A stretch of DNA of 64,000 nt from Chloroflexota bacterium (GTDB lineage: Bacteria > Chloroflexota > Anaerolineae > 4572-78 > J111). Under the pieces are notes generated by a model. That model did no database searches. It had not been told where the DNA came from and saw only the letters and a list, made by a program, of their open reading frames with translations. Below, one piece after another: positions 46,412-53,569 of this stretch; position 1 is the first letter of the stretch; the number at the start of each line of letters is the position of its first letter. The translations under genes were made by a program, and so were the position numbers. Location: contig BOKF01000037.1 of NCBI GenBank assembly GCA_016860845.1, positions 1 through 64,000 on the forward strand, in the 5' to 3' direction.

Positions 46412-47656
46412 ATGTCCTGTGAAAAGAACCAAAATCAGACCACCCACGCGGCCGAACAAAGCGGGGGCATCCCCTCCCTGGTCAGCAAAAATGCCCATTT
46501 CACAGGCAAAATCTTCCTGGCAGGATTGCTGGCAGGCGGAGTCGGGGCAGGGGTAGTAGGCGGTATACAGGGTATTAAATGGATGATGGAAAAAGCCAAA
46601 GAAGCCCGGTCCAATGAAGCTGCTCAGAAAGCCGAGGTAGCCAGGAAACTGGTCGCTCTGGTGAAAGATTCTGAGCGCACACAAGCCGCCCTTGATCTTC
46701 AAATCAGGTATCTGGGTAAAGGGATTAATCTCGAAGGCATCCACCAGGTAGTCGGTTTGGTTGATAAGCCAAATTCTCCGAACAATGAGTATGGAGATAG
46801 ACGTCTAAGTGGAAATATGCGGGTAGCAACAGGGGAATTGGGCACAGTAGTTTATGAACGATTGGGGCATGGGTTATGCCTTATTCGAGGCATCCAACCC
46901 CATTTGCATACCAGCGTTACCATGCGCAATAGGCTAGCCGCTTATTCGTGTGACGTGGTTGAATCGAAAGACAGCGAGCCTGTTACAGGAGACGGTGGCG
47001 GCAGCGTTACCCCCTTAATTAAAACGTTGAATGAGGCCGGGCAATGGGTGGGGGAGCACAATGAGGAAATTACCGCGGTGGTGGGGACGATTGTTAGATC
47101 CACAAGCTTGGTAGTCGGTGGACATCGGACTGCGGCCACTGTTTTAGGGAGATTGAATAGAGGAAACCCTGGCACAAGCCCATTACAAAATGTCCTCCTC
47201 CTATCCGCACCCTCTCGAGGGAGATTCTCTTTGCCCAACCTTGGGACCATACCCAATAAGAGCTACCTTCTCACAGTCGGACTCGTGGGGGCCACGGAGA
47301 CATTCATCAAACTCCAGGAGATCCGAGACATCAAAGCTGAAGCCCGGCGTTTAGTAGCACAAATCAATCAACCGGAGCGGATTGAGGCAGCAAAGGCTTT
47401 GCCGCGAAACTATGACAATGCGGTGGTATCTCGTGAAAAGCTGGAAAGCTTAATGGGAGCAAAAGCTCGCCTGATATCGGAAAATACCTGGCAGATTCAA
47501 GATCGCCGAGGCAACATTATCTTTTTTGATAACATAGGCGATGACTCAGCCTGTATCCAGGCAATTATACCGACCATCGGTCAAGAGACCTCTTTGCAGA
47601 AGGGCCTAGAATCGATTGTCCTGAAGCGCCCAAGTGTCCATATCGAGTCCGCTTAA
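46412..47656 (+). CDS. MSC-leader membrane protein, paralogue of the preceding one
   Basis: 414 residues; AGGAAGGA lies before the ATG. Upstream in-frame codons (from 46250) run through the repeat region and are not counted. Leader: MSCEKNQNQTTHAAEQ, then GGIPSLVSKN. It is followed by a hydrophobic helix (~30-52, 'IFLAGLLAGGVGAGVVGGI'). Two LEGL modules are present, near ~70-180 ('YLGKGINLEGIHQVVGL') and ~320-405 ('NYDNAVVSREKLESLMGAKA', 'GNIIFFDNIGDDSACIQAII'). The same order as in 44739 indicates tandem gene duplication. Confidence 0.7.
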   Translation: MSCEKNQNQTTHAAEQSGGIPSLVSKNAHFTGKIFLAGLLAGGVGAGVVGGIQGIKWMMEKAKEARSNEAAQKAEVARKLVALVKDSERTQAALDLQIRYLGKGINLEGIHQVVGLVDKPNSPNNEYGDRRLSGNMRVATGELGTVVYERLGHGLCLIRGIQPHLHTSVTMRNRLAAYSCDVVESKDSEPVTGDGGGSVTPLIKTLNEAGQWVGEHNEEITAVVGTIVRSTSLVVGGHRTAATVLGRLNRGNPGTSPLQNVLLLSAPSRGRFSLPNLGTIPNKSYLLTVGLVGATETFIKLQEIRDIKAEARRLVAQINQPERIEAAKALPRNYDNAVVSREKLESLMGAKARLISENTWQIQDRRGNIIFFDNIGDDSACIQAIIPTIGQETSLQKGLESIVLKRPSVHIESA

Positions 47657-47955
47657 ACAAGAAATTAAGCAGGTCGTTTAGGAGTTCGATATGCCAACAC
47701 CTCATCAAGTACATCCACCGGTAAACCCCTAGCCGGGTTTGGCATGCTTACCAACGGGATACAGGGAAAGATGTGAGATTTCCGATGACCGAGATTGCCC
47801 GGCTTTGCAGTTCTTTCGCCGCTGCGCAACACGCTCAGGATTCATTCCAGCTATTGCCAGAATTAACCACTTAAGTGTCGATTAAGTAGATATCACGTAG
47901 CAATAATGGTTTTCTTAACGCCCCTCGCAACTTTTATCCTTCGGGTGACGACTGT
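47657..47955. other. Gap between MSC paralogue and helicase gene
   Basis: No established gene is visible. A 13-codon frame at 47691-47732 has an AGGAG site five bases upstream (peptide MPTPHQVHPPVNP). A 29-codon frame lies at 47785-47874 without a clear ribosome site. A short 'CGGTAAACCCCTAGCCGGGTTTGG' stretch could form a weak hairpin. These could be relics of a lost gene. Confidence 0.4.
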
Positions 47956-50900
47956 ATGAGCTGCGATTCCAACTATCGAGCCGCTGCAAAGGCTGGCGCG
48001 GCCAATGGAATTGCCCATACGGTCAGTAAAGGTACCGCGTACGGGGGGCGAAATTACACCATGGAGGAACTTAATGACAGACGAAAACGTCCTCCTCAAA
48101 CCCTTCTATCTGCCCAGCGAAATGGAGTTACTGGAGATGGTGCGTCAGCACTGGCAGAAATATCGCCCTCAAGCCTTCGCCCGGCTCCAACAGATGGGCT
48201 ATCTGGAAGAGTCGATCCAAACGGCAGTTCGCCTGACCCTGGACGCTCTCAGCCAACTGATCTCGTATCATCAAATGGATCCGCGAGAAGCGTGGGAAAC
48301 GGTACGGGAGGAGTGGGCCTTGCTGCCGGCAGAGGAACTAGCGGAGGAGAGGTTAATGGGGGAGGAGGCACTAGCGGAGTTGGACTAGAACAGCGCTGTA
48401 AAAAGTGCGGCCGATTCGTTGGCAGCCGCATGGTCTGCCAGGCTTGCATCTTTAACGACGTGCTCCAGAAGACAGGCCGAATTGACTGGAAGCAGGTTGC
48501 GGCCCGGAGCGGAGTAACTGTGGCCCAGGCCCAGGAATATCTATCCACAGCCGGCCTGGTCTTCAGAGATCCGCGTGCTGGGAGCTGGCAGACGCCAACG
48601 GTCTATCTCTCCGGCAACTTGCGGGCCAAACTAAAGGAGGCGGAAGCAGCCGCAGTGGCGAACCCCGCCTTTCAGTCGAATATAACATTTCTCAAGCAAC
48701 ATCTTCCCCGTGATTTAAAATCCGATGAAATCGTGGCGCCCTTAGGAGCTGGCTGGATTCCTGAAGAGTACGTCCAGCAGTTCGCCCAAAGTATCGGCCT
48801 GGATGCGAAAATTGAATACATTCCTCAATTGGCCAAATGGATTGTCACTCCTACGCAGAGGTTTAAGAAGAAGGGGCGAAATTCGGCCGCTAATCGCAAG
48901 CAGTGGGGTACTCGCTACGTTGCCGGCATCGACTTGTTGGAACAGGCCCTTAACGGGCGCGAGCCGACAGTTACCCGGCGCGGGAAGCCCGATCTTGACG
49001 AAAGTTACGAAGCTCGAGATAAACAGGATAAGCTCAAGCGGGAGTTTGAAAAATGGCTTTGGTCTAATAAAAATAGGGCCGAACGTCTGACCAGGCTTTA
49101 TAATGACCGATTTAACGCCTCTATTCGTCCCAAATTTGATGGCTCATACCTAAACAACATCCCAGGCTTAAATCCCACCTTCACCCTGCGCCCTCACCAA
49201 AAAGACGCCCTCGCTCGGTTATTGCAGAGTAGGTATAACACCTATCTGGTGCATTTGACCGGCGCGGGCAAAACCCTGGTGCTAAATTCGGCTTGTATGG
49301 AATTGCGCCGGTTAGGTCTTCGTCGCAAACCTGTCATCGTTGTTCCTAACCACCGTCCCACCGACCATGCCCGCGATTTTCTGGATGCCTACCCCAGCGC
49401 AAAAGTGCTGGTCGTCACCAGCGAAGATCTAAGCGGCGACGGTTACAACCAGACATTGGCTAAAATCGCTAATTCTACTGAATACGACGCTATCATTATG
49501 AGTCACTCGGCTAGCGAACGTATTGGCATGCGCCGTGACACCGAAATTGAGTTCATAAAGGAGAAGATCGCCGAATATGATGAAACTATCCAGCGCCTAC
49601 CAGCAGGAGCCACAAAAAAACTAAAACTTCTAACAGTGGCACGGGAACGGCAAGAGAAAAAACTACAAAAGTTGATCCAGGCTCCAGTTGATGACGGGCG
49701 TTTGACCTGGGAAGACCTGGGTATAGATCACTGTATGGTGGATGAGAGTCATAAATACAAGAACTTAGAGTTTGCCACCCGCAAGCAGGGAGTGGCCGGT
49801 ATAAACCCCGTTGGTAGCGCGCGAGCCATGGGCATGTATATGAAAGTGCGTTATCTACAGGGACGCTGCCAGGAGTGCGGCAAATTTGTAGGCGAAGCCC
49901 AGATTTGTTCGGCCTGCGGAAGTCGGGTCGAAGAACCTAATCCGGGTAACATTTGTTTTGCCTCCGCTACGCCGCTGGACAACAGTCTGGCCGAGATGTA
50001 TACCTGGATGCGATTTTTGCAGCCTAAGCGGCTCAAAAAATTGGGACTGGATCATTTCGACGCCTGGTCGGCTCAATTTGCCCGTCCCATGCATATTATC
50101 GAGTTGGCTCCTTTTGGGGAAGGCTATCGGGAGGCTATTCGCTTTGCCTCTTTTGTCAACCCCCAGGAACTCTCTAAGCTGTTTAGCGAAGTAGCCGATA
50201 TCCAGCTTGATCCAGAAAAACTTGACCTGCGTCTACCCAAAGAGTTGCCTACCCGTATCGTATCGGCACCAAAGTCGGAACGGCTACAACAATATATGCT
50301 CTATTGCGACGAGCGAGCCGCGAAGGTGAGGGCCCGACAAATCTCGCTTAAGGAGGACAATTTCCTTCGCATTGCCAGCGACCTCAACGCCGCCGCACTT
50401 GATTTTCGGTTAGTTGACCCAACTGCTCCAGATGATCCGAATTCAAAAGTCAATTTACTGGTTAGAGGTGTTCTGGATACTTATCGCAAAACTACTGGCG
50501 TATCTCTGCCTGGGGTGCCAGGTAAGCACAACCTGGCCCAAGTCATCTTTTTGGACCTATCAACCCCCAAAAAAGGTTTTAATCTCTATGACGACATAAA
50601 AACCAAGCTCGTTCGGCAAGGAATCCCGGCCGAGGAGATCGCTTTTGTCCACGATGCTAAAAACGACGAGGAAAAGCAACGCTTGTTTGATCGGGTCAGC
50701 TTGGGCAAGGTGAGAGTTCTTTTGGCCTCCTCCGAAATTGGAGGAGAGGGAGCAAATTTTCAAGCAAGATTATGTAAGCTGCATCATTTGGACGTCCCAT
50801 GGACACCCCGCAAGCTAATTCAGCGCCGGGGAAGAATGGTTCGGCAGAAAAATTTATGTCCGGAAGTGGAAAGTGTGGTGTACGTCACCGGTGGTTCTTT

Positions 50901-51408
50901 TGATAAATACCGCTGGCAAACCGTTGAGCGAAAAGCTTTTACCGGCGACCAGGTCTTGAAAGGGGATATTTCAGATCGCACAGTCGACGACATTGATGTT
51001 GTCCATACCGATTATGCAACCATTAAAGCGATGGCAAGTGGCAATCCTCTCGTCGAACAGCGAGTTAAACTCCAGTTGGAGATCCAGCGCTCCCAGGGCT
51101 TAGAACGAGTTCATCAAAAACAACAGGACGAGGCCCGAACGAATCTGGATCAGATATTGGCTGAAATCGCCTTAATTGATCGGGAAGCTGTTAAAACCCC
51201 GGAATTGCTCGCAGAACGAGCCGAATTAATCAAGCAAAGCATGGAGTACCGGGCTACCCTGGGCGAACCCTTCCAGTACAGCCAACAGTTAAAGGATTTA
51301 CAAGACGAACTACAAAAACTAGAGCGTGAAATTGAAATCTCTAATCGACCCCAGCGTAAGAAAAGCAGCTTGCCGGTACGGCTCCTGCGCCGTATTTTTG
51401 GAGGTTAA
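47956..51408 (+). CDS. MSC-leader SNF2/DEAD-like helicase with zinc ribbons
   Basis: 1150 residues. The leader (MSCDSNYRAAAKAGA, then NGIAHTVSKG) is joined by a Gly/Ser/Pro-rich linker (~45-140) to a zinc ribbon 'CKKCGRFVGSRMVCQAC' (~148). A superfamily-2 helicase follows: Walker A 'LTGAGKT' near 433, motif II DESH near 595, motif III 'SATPL' near 668, motif VI 'QRRGRMVRQ' near 955. A second zinc ribbon, 'CQECGKFVGEAQICSACG', is inserted between motifs II and III. A coiled coil ends the protein. Such helicases occur in plasmid and phage giant proteins including antirestriction DarB of P1. No methyltransferase motifs are seen. A separate gene is nested in the linker (48074-48388). No in-frame start lies between linker and first ribbon except a poorly placed GTG, so the leader fusion is the best reading. 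Confidence 0.75.
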   Translation: MSCDSNYRAAAKAGAANGIAHTVSKGTAYGGRNYTMEELNDRRKRPPQTLLSAQRNGVTGDGASALAEISPSSLRPAPTDGLSGRVDPNGSSPDPGRSQPTDLVSSNGSARSVGNGTGGVGLAAGRGTSGGEVNGGGGTSGVGLEQRCKKCGRFVGSRMVCQACIFNDVLQKTGRIDWKQVAARSGVTVAQAQEYLSTAGLVFRDPRAGSWQTPTVYLSGNLRAKLKEAEAAAVANPAFQSNITFLKQHLPRDLKSDEIVAPLGAGWIPEEYVQQFAQSIGLDAKIEYIPQLAKWIVTPTQRFKKKGRNSAANRKQWGTRYVAGIDLLEQALNGREPTVTRRGKPDLDESYEARDKQDKLKREFEKWLWSNKNRAERLTRLYNDRFNASIRPKFDGSYLNNIPGLNPTFTLRPHQKDALARLLQSRYNTYLVHLTGAGKTLVLNSACMELRRLGLRRKPVIVVPNHRPTDHARDFLDAYPSAKVLVVTSEDLSGDGYNQTLAKIANSTEYDAIIMSHSASERIGMRRDTEIEFIKEKIAEYDETIQRLPAGATKKLKLLTVARERQEKKLQKLIQAPVDDGRLTWEDLGIDHCMVDESHKYKNLEFATRKQGVAGINPVGSARAMGMYMKVRYLQGRCQECGKFVGEAQICSACGSRVEEPNPGNICFASATPLDNSLAEMYTWMRFLQPKRLKKLGLDHFDAWSAQFARPMHIIELAPFGEGYREAIRFASFVNPQELSKLFSEVADIQLDPEKLDLRLPKELPTRIVSAPKSERLQQYMLYCDERAAKVRARQISLKEDNFLRIASDLNAAALDFRLVDPTAPDDPNSKVNLLVRGVLDTYRKTTGVSLPGVPGKHNLAQVIFLDLSTPKKGFNLYDDIKTKLVRQGIPAEEIAFVHDAKNDEEKQRLFDRVSLGKVRVLLASSEIGGEGANFQARLCKLHHLDVPWTPRKLIQRRGRMVRQKNLCPEVESVVYVTGGSFDKYRWQTVERKAFTGDQVLKGDISDRTVDDIDVVHTDYATIKAMASGNPLVEQRVKLQLEIQRSQGLERVHQKQQDEARTNLDQILAEIALIDREAVKTPELLAERAELIKQSMEYRATLGEPFQYSQQLKDLQDELQKLEREIEISNRPQRKKSSLPVRLLRRIFGG
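48074..48388 (+). CDS. Small protein nested out of frame in the helicase linker
   Basis: 104 residues in a different frame from the helicase. It starts at an ATG with a perfect GGAGG six bases upstream (48063-48067 region). The product looks like a normal folded protein: 'LPSEMELLEMVRQHWQKYRP', 'SIQTAVRLTLDALSQLI', 'HQMDPREAWETVREEW', helical, Trp/Gln/Glu-rich, with ordinary codon use. The helicase frame across the same bases is only Gly/Ser/Pro/Thr-rich linker, as expected if it is secondary to this gene. I do not recognise the family with certainty; small helical proteins of similar style occur as mobile-element accessory proteins. Confidence 0.65.
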   Translation: MTDENVLLKPFYLPSEMELLEMVRQHWQKYRPQAFARLQQMGYLEESIQTAVRLTLDALSQLISYHQMDPREAWETVREEWALLPAEELAEERLMGEEALAELD

Positions 51409-51474
51409 ATCCCCGAAAAAGAAGGTCTTAGGTTGAAAAATACCCAATCTTTTGTCCTAGTTTACGAAAAGTGC

Positions 51475-51504
51475 TTGACAAAACGAGGGGTTTAGTAATA
51501 TAAT
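51475..51504 (+). promoter_or_regulatory. Consensus promoter of RNA copy D
   Basis: TTGACA (51475-51480) and TATAAT (51499-51504) with 18-base spacing. It lies 66 bases after the helicase stop and begins the fourth unit. Confidence 0.85.
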
Positions 51505-51510
51505 AGTGAA

Positions 51511-51719
51511 AACTATAACGAGTGACGCCACGTGCACTCTCCGGGGATTTTCCCCGTACTCTCCAAGCCTGTTGGAGAAGCGTACCCACTAAGCCGTAGC
51601 GGCTTTCACCCACCCGCTCTCTGCTAATAGCAACCAGGCTCGGTCCAAAAGTGGCCTACTTATTGGATCGTCGTTCCGTGAGGAACCTGGTTGCATGTTT
51701 TGCAGAGATTTTTTATTTT
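51511..51719 (+). ncRNA. Structured leader RNA, copy D
   Basis: Elements in order: GAGTG/CACTC hairpin, CGGGG-atttt-CCCCG hairpin, AAGCC-gtagc-GGCTT hairpin, and a closing stem pairing CTCTGC (51619-51624) plus GCAACCAGG with CCTGGTTGC plus GCAGAG. Inside is GTTCC-gtga-GGAAC with a GNRA tetraloop. A T-rich tract runs 51709-51719. Its 3' end is followed by a second, stronger hairpin before the first MSC gene of the unit. Confidence 0.75.
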
Positions 51720-51817
51720 CTAATCCATTCAACTTAACCAGCATAGACCCAGGTCGCCGCACTGAAAAGTTTTTGCTTTTCAGTTTACTTCGGCGCGCCT
51801 GGGTCTTTTTGTCTTGA
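51695..51817 (+). CDS. Leader open frame of unit D
   Basis: The ATG in the 3' arm of the terminator-like stem opens a 40-codon frame (MFCRDFLFSNPFNLTS...) that reads through the strong hairpin at 51746-51812. It stops at 51815-51817, immediately before the AGAGG ribosome site of the next gene. GAGGA lies in the apical hairpin about nine bases upstream of the ATG. It could be a coupling or attenuation peptide; translation is unproven. Confidence 0.3.
   Translation: MFCRDFLFSNPFNLTSIDPGRRTEKFLLFSLLRRAWVFLS
51744..51814 (+). terminator. Strong hairpin with U-tract before MSC gene cluster
   Basis: AGACCCAGG (51746-51754) pairs with CCTGGGTCT at the 3' side, CGCCG with CGGCG inside it, and ACTGAAAAG with CTTTTCAGT at the tip. 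The stem is followed by TTTTTGTC. This is a strong intrinsic terminator or attenuator only ~13 bases upstream of the GTG of the next gene, so read-through must be regulated for the cluster to be expressed from promoter D. Confidence 0.75.
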
Positions 51818-51827
51818 GAGGTTTGCC

Positions 51828-52568
51828 GTGTCTTGTGAGACTAATGGAAAAAAAGTAGGGGGGACAGCGGGAGTGGCTGCCGGTCTGCCTGCCTCGATCA
51901 GCAAAGCCAACTTCGCCCTGGGCGCCATCTCCAATCAGATACTCAATACCATAGATCGGGAGGGAACCCTTGCTCAATTGACGCGAAGTAAGCAGGGTGG
52001 CCGTTACCGGAATCGCGCTTTTGGCACACTTGTAGGCACGGGAGTTGTTGCAGCCACGGCGGCTGCACCCGAAGTGACTATCCCGACTCTTCTGTTTGGG
52101 GCCGTATTAGCTCGGAGAGCCAGCAAGATTAACCCAGATACAGCAACCGGTCCCCTGAGTAAACAGTCCATTACGGTACCAGGCCTATTTGGTCAAAAGC
52201 AGGTGGAGGTCCCGGTCTATCAGGAAAAAGGTAATCCAGGAAGACGGGTCTTCAGAGTGAAGAAAACCAATTGGGTGGTCCAGACGCACTCGGCCAAGGT
52301 CGAGCAAGGACAGTTACACCCCTATACCTCCCTGGAAACCAAAGCCGCCATACCCCAGTGCTACTTTTTTAACCGAACGTTGTCTGATGAAGAGGCCGTA
52401 CACATTGCCTCCGGCCAACGAGAGGCCCATAAAATTCCCGGTTATGTAGGCACGCTCTCTTATCGCGAGGCTCTCACGCCTATTTGGGGAACGGTCAAGG
52501 TCGGCATGATTCATGCCAGCGTGGCTCACCAACTGAGACAGCAAAACCACCCAACCGAAGGGGAGTAG
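51828..52568 (+). CDS. MSC-leader protein with LQSL/YYF/GYVG domain
   Basis: 246 residues from a GTG with AGAGG seven bases upstream. Leader: MSCETNGKKVGGTAGVAAG, then LPASISKANF. A hydrophobic region (~65-98) is followed by 'KINPDTATGP' and the shared C-terminal domain: 'YTSLETKAAIPQCYFF', 'LSDEEAVHIASGQ', 'IPGYVGTLSYREALTPIWG'. The gene at 59051 is its closest paralogue over the full length. Related C-terminal domains occur in 56387, 57874, 59780 and 60814. No catalytic motif is evident. Confidence 0.7.
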   Translation: MSCETNGKKVGGTAGVAAGLPASISKANFALGAISNQILNTIDREGTLAQLTRSKQGGRYRNRAFGTLVGTGVVAATAAAPEVTIPTLLFGAVLARRASKINPDTATGPLSKQSITVPGLFGQKQVEVPVYQEKGNPGRRVFRVKKTNWVVQTHSAKVEQGQLHPYTSLETKAAIPQCYFFNRTLSDEEAVHIASGQREAHKIPGYVGTLSYREALTPIWGTVKVGMIHASVAHQLRQQNHPTEGE

Positions 52569-52654
52569 GTCACCGTCGACCGTCGGAAAAAGGGCTTCTA
52601 TTTCCATCTATCGCCGAGAACCGAGCCAACCAGGAATCAAGAAAGTACAAATTT

Positions 52655-53569
52655 ATGGCCTGCGAGTCATTTGTCAACAAGGTATCTAAAAAAGCCGCCC
52701 AAATCGGCGCTGGAATATATCAACTGGCTAGCAAACGCTCTTTTTATGCCGGAGTGACTGTTGGCGTAGTGGGTACGGGGGGAGTGGCCCTGTTAGCTAA
52801 TAAATTGCGCCACGCCCCGGTTCCTACTGCACTTCTAGCTAATACCTCTTCGCAACCAATTTTTGTTAATTACCAGCCTCGACCACAACGGAAAGGGGCC
52901 GCTGTTTTGTCAGAGCAAAAACCCGGCAGCAGGGCCAATCCTATCCAACTACCCCCTGAAGCTATCGCCGCTGCGCAGGCGCGGCCTGGCAGCCGGGCCA
53001 ATCCTCTCCAGTTACCCCCTGAGGCTATCGCCGCTGCACAAGCACAGCCTGGCAGCCGAGCCAATCCTCTCCAATTACCCCCTGAGGCTATCGCCGCTGC
53101 GGAATCTACCCAGGGAGGTCGGGCTAACGTCAAACCTGTTCCCATCTTGAGTCCTCGCCCCCCTGAAACAAAGCTTCAAGCGGCTACATTGCGAGTTCAA
53201 GCAAGTGACAAAACCTATACCCCCAAGACTAGTTATCGAGTGGTGAATTTAGAAGGCAAAGATATTGGCCTGGCGATTACGCCAGCGATCCATGAAGATA
53301 ACGAAGGGGAATTAACTGCATTAGAAGATGCGTGGTGTGTGACTCATACCCACACTGGTCAACTTATCAGCGGTCCTTACGAGACAGTCTCCGAGGCCCA
53401 TAGGCTGGCCAGCAGACTATCGAACATCCCCTGGTCTGCGCCTCACCTATCTCCGAAAGATATGATGTCCGCTCAGGAGATTATCAAGGAGTATACCGAG
53501 CAGATCGCGCCGGCTAAACAGACCAGGACGGATGAGCTGTCCAGAGAAGGGGGAAAGGATGAGTTGTGA
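52655..53569 (+). CDS. MAC-leader membrane protein with 21-residue tandem repeats
   Basis: 304 residues. The start is the ATG at which the leader appears (MACESFVNKVSKKAAQ, then GAGIYQLASKRS); Ala replaces Ser2. In-frame codons from 52484 overlap the previous gene and are ignored. A hydrophobic helix (~35-56) follows the leader. Three near-perfect 21-residue repeats ('PGSRANPLQLPPEAIAAAQA') form a Pro/Ala linker. The C-terminal domain ('YRVVNLEGKDIGLAITPAI', 'WCVTHTHTGQLISGPYETV', 'EAHRLASRLSNIPW') is shared with 53559 and 54937. Its end overlaps the next gene by 11 bases. Confidence 0.7.
   Translation: MACESFVNKVSKKAAQIGAGIYQLASKRSFYAGVTVGVVGTGGVALLANKLRHAPVPTALLANTSSQPIFVNYQPRPQRKGAAVLSEQKPGSRANPIQLPPEAIAAAQARPGSRANPLQLPPEAIAAAQAQPGSRANPLQLPPEAIAAAESTQGGRANVKPVPILSPRPPETKLQAATLRVQASDKTYTPKTSYRVVNLEGKDIGLAITPAIHEDNEGELTALEDAWCVTHTHTGQLISGPYETVSEAHRLASRLSNIPWSAPHLSPKDMMSAQEIIKEYTEQIAPAKQTRTDELSREGGKDEL
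52922..53110 (+). repeat. Three tandem 63-bp repeats
   Basis: Units start at 52922, 52985 and 53048, are 63 bases each (in frame) and differ at only a few positions. The high similarity implies recent expansion by slippage or recombination. They encode a Pro/Ala-rich spacer between membrane helix and C-terminal domain. Confidence 0.85.
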
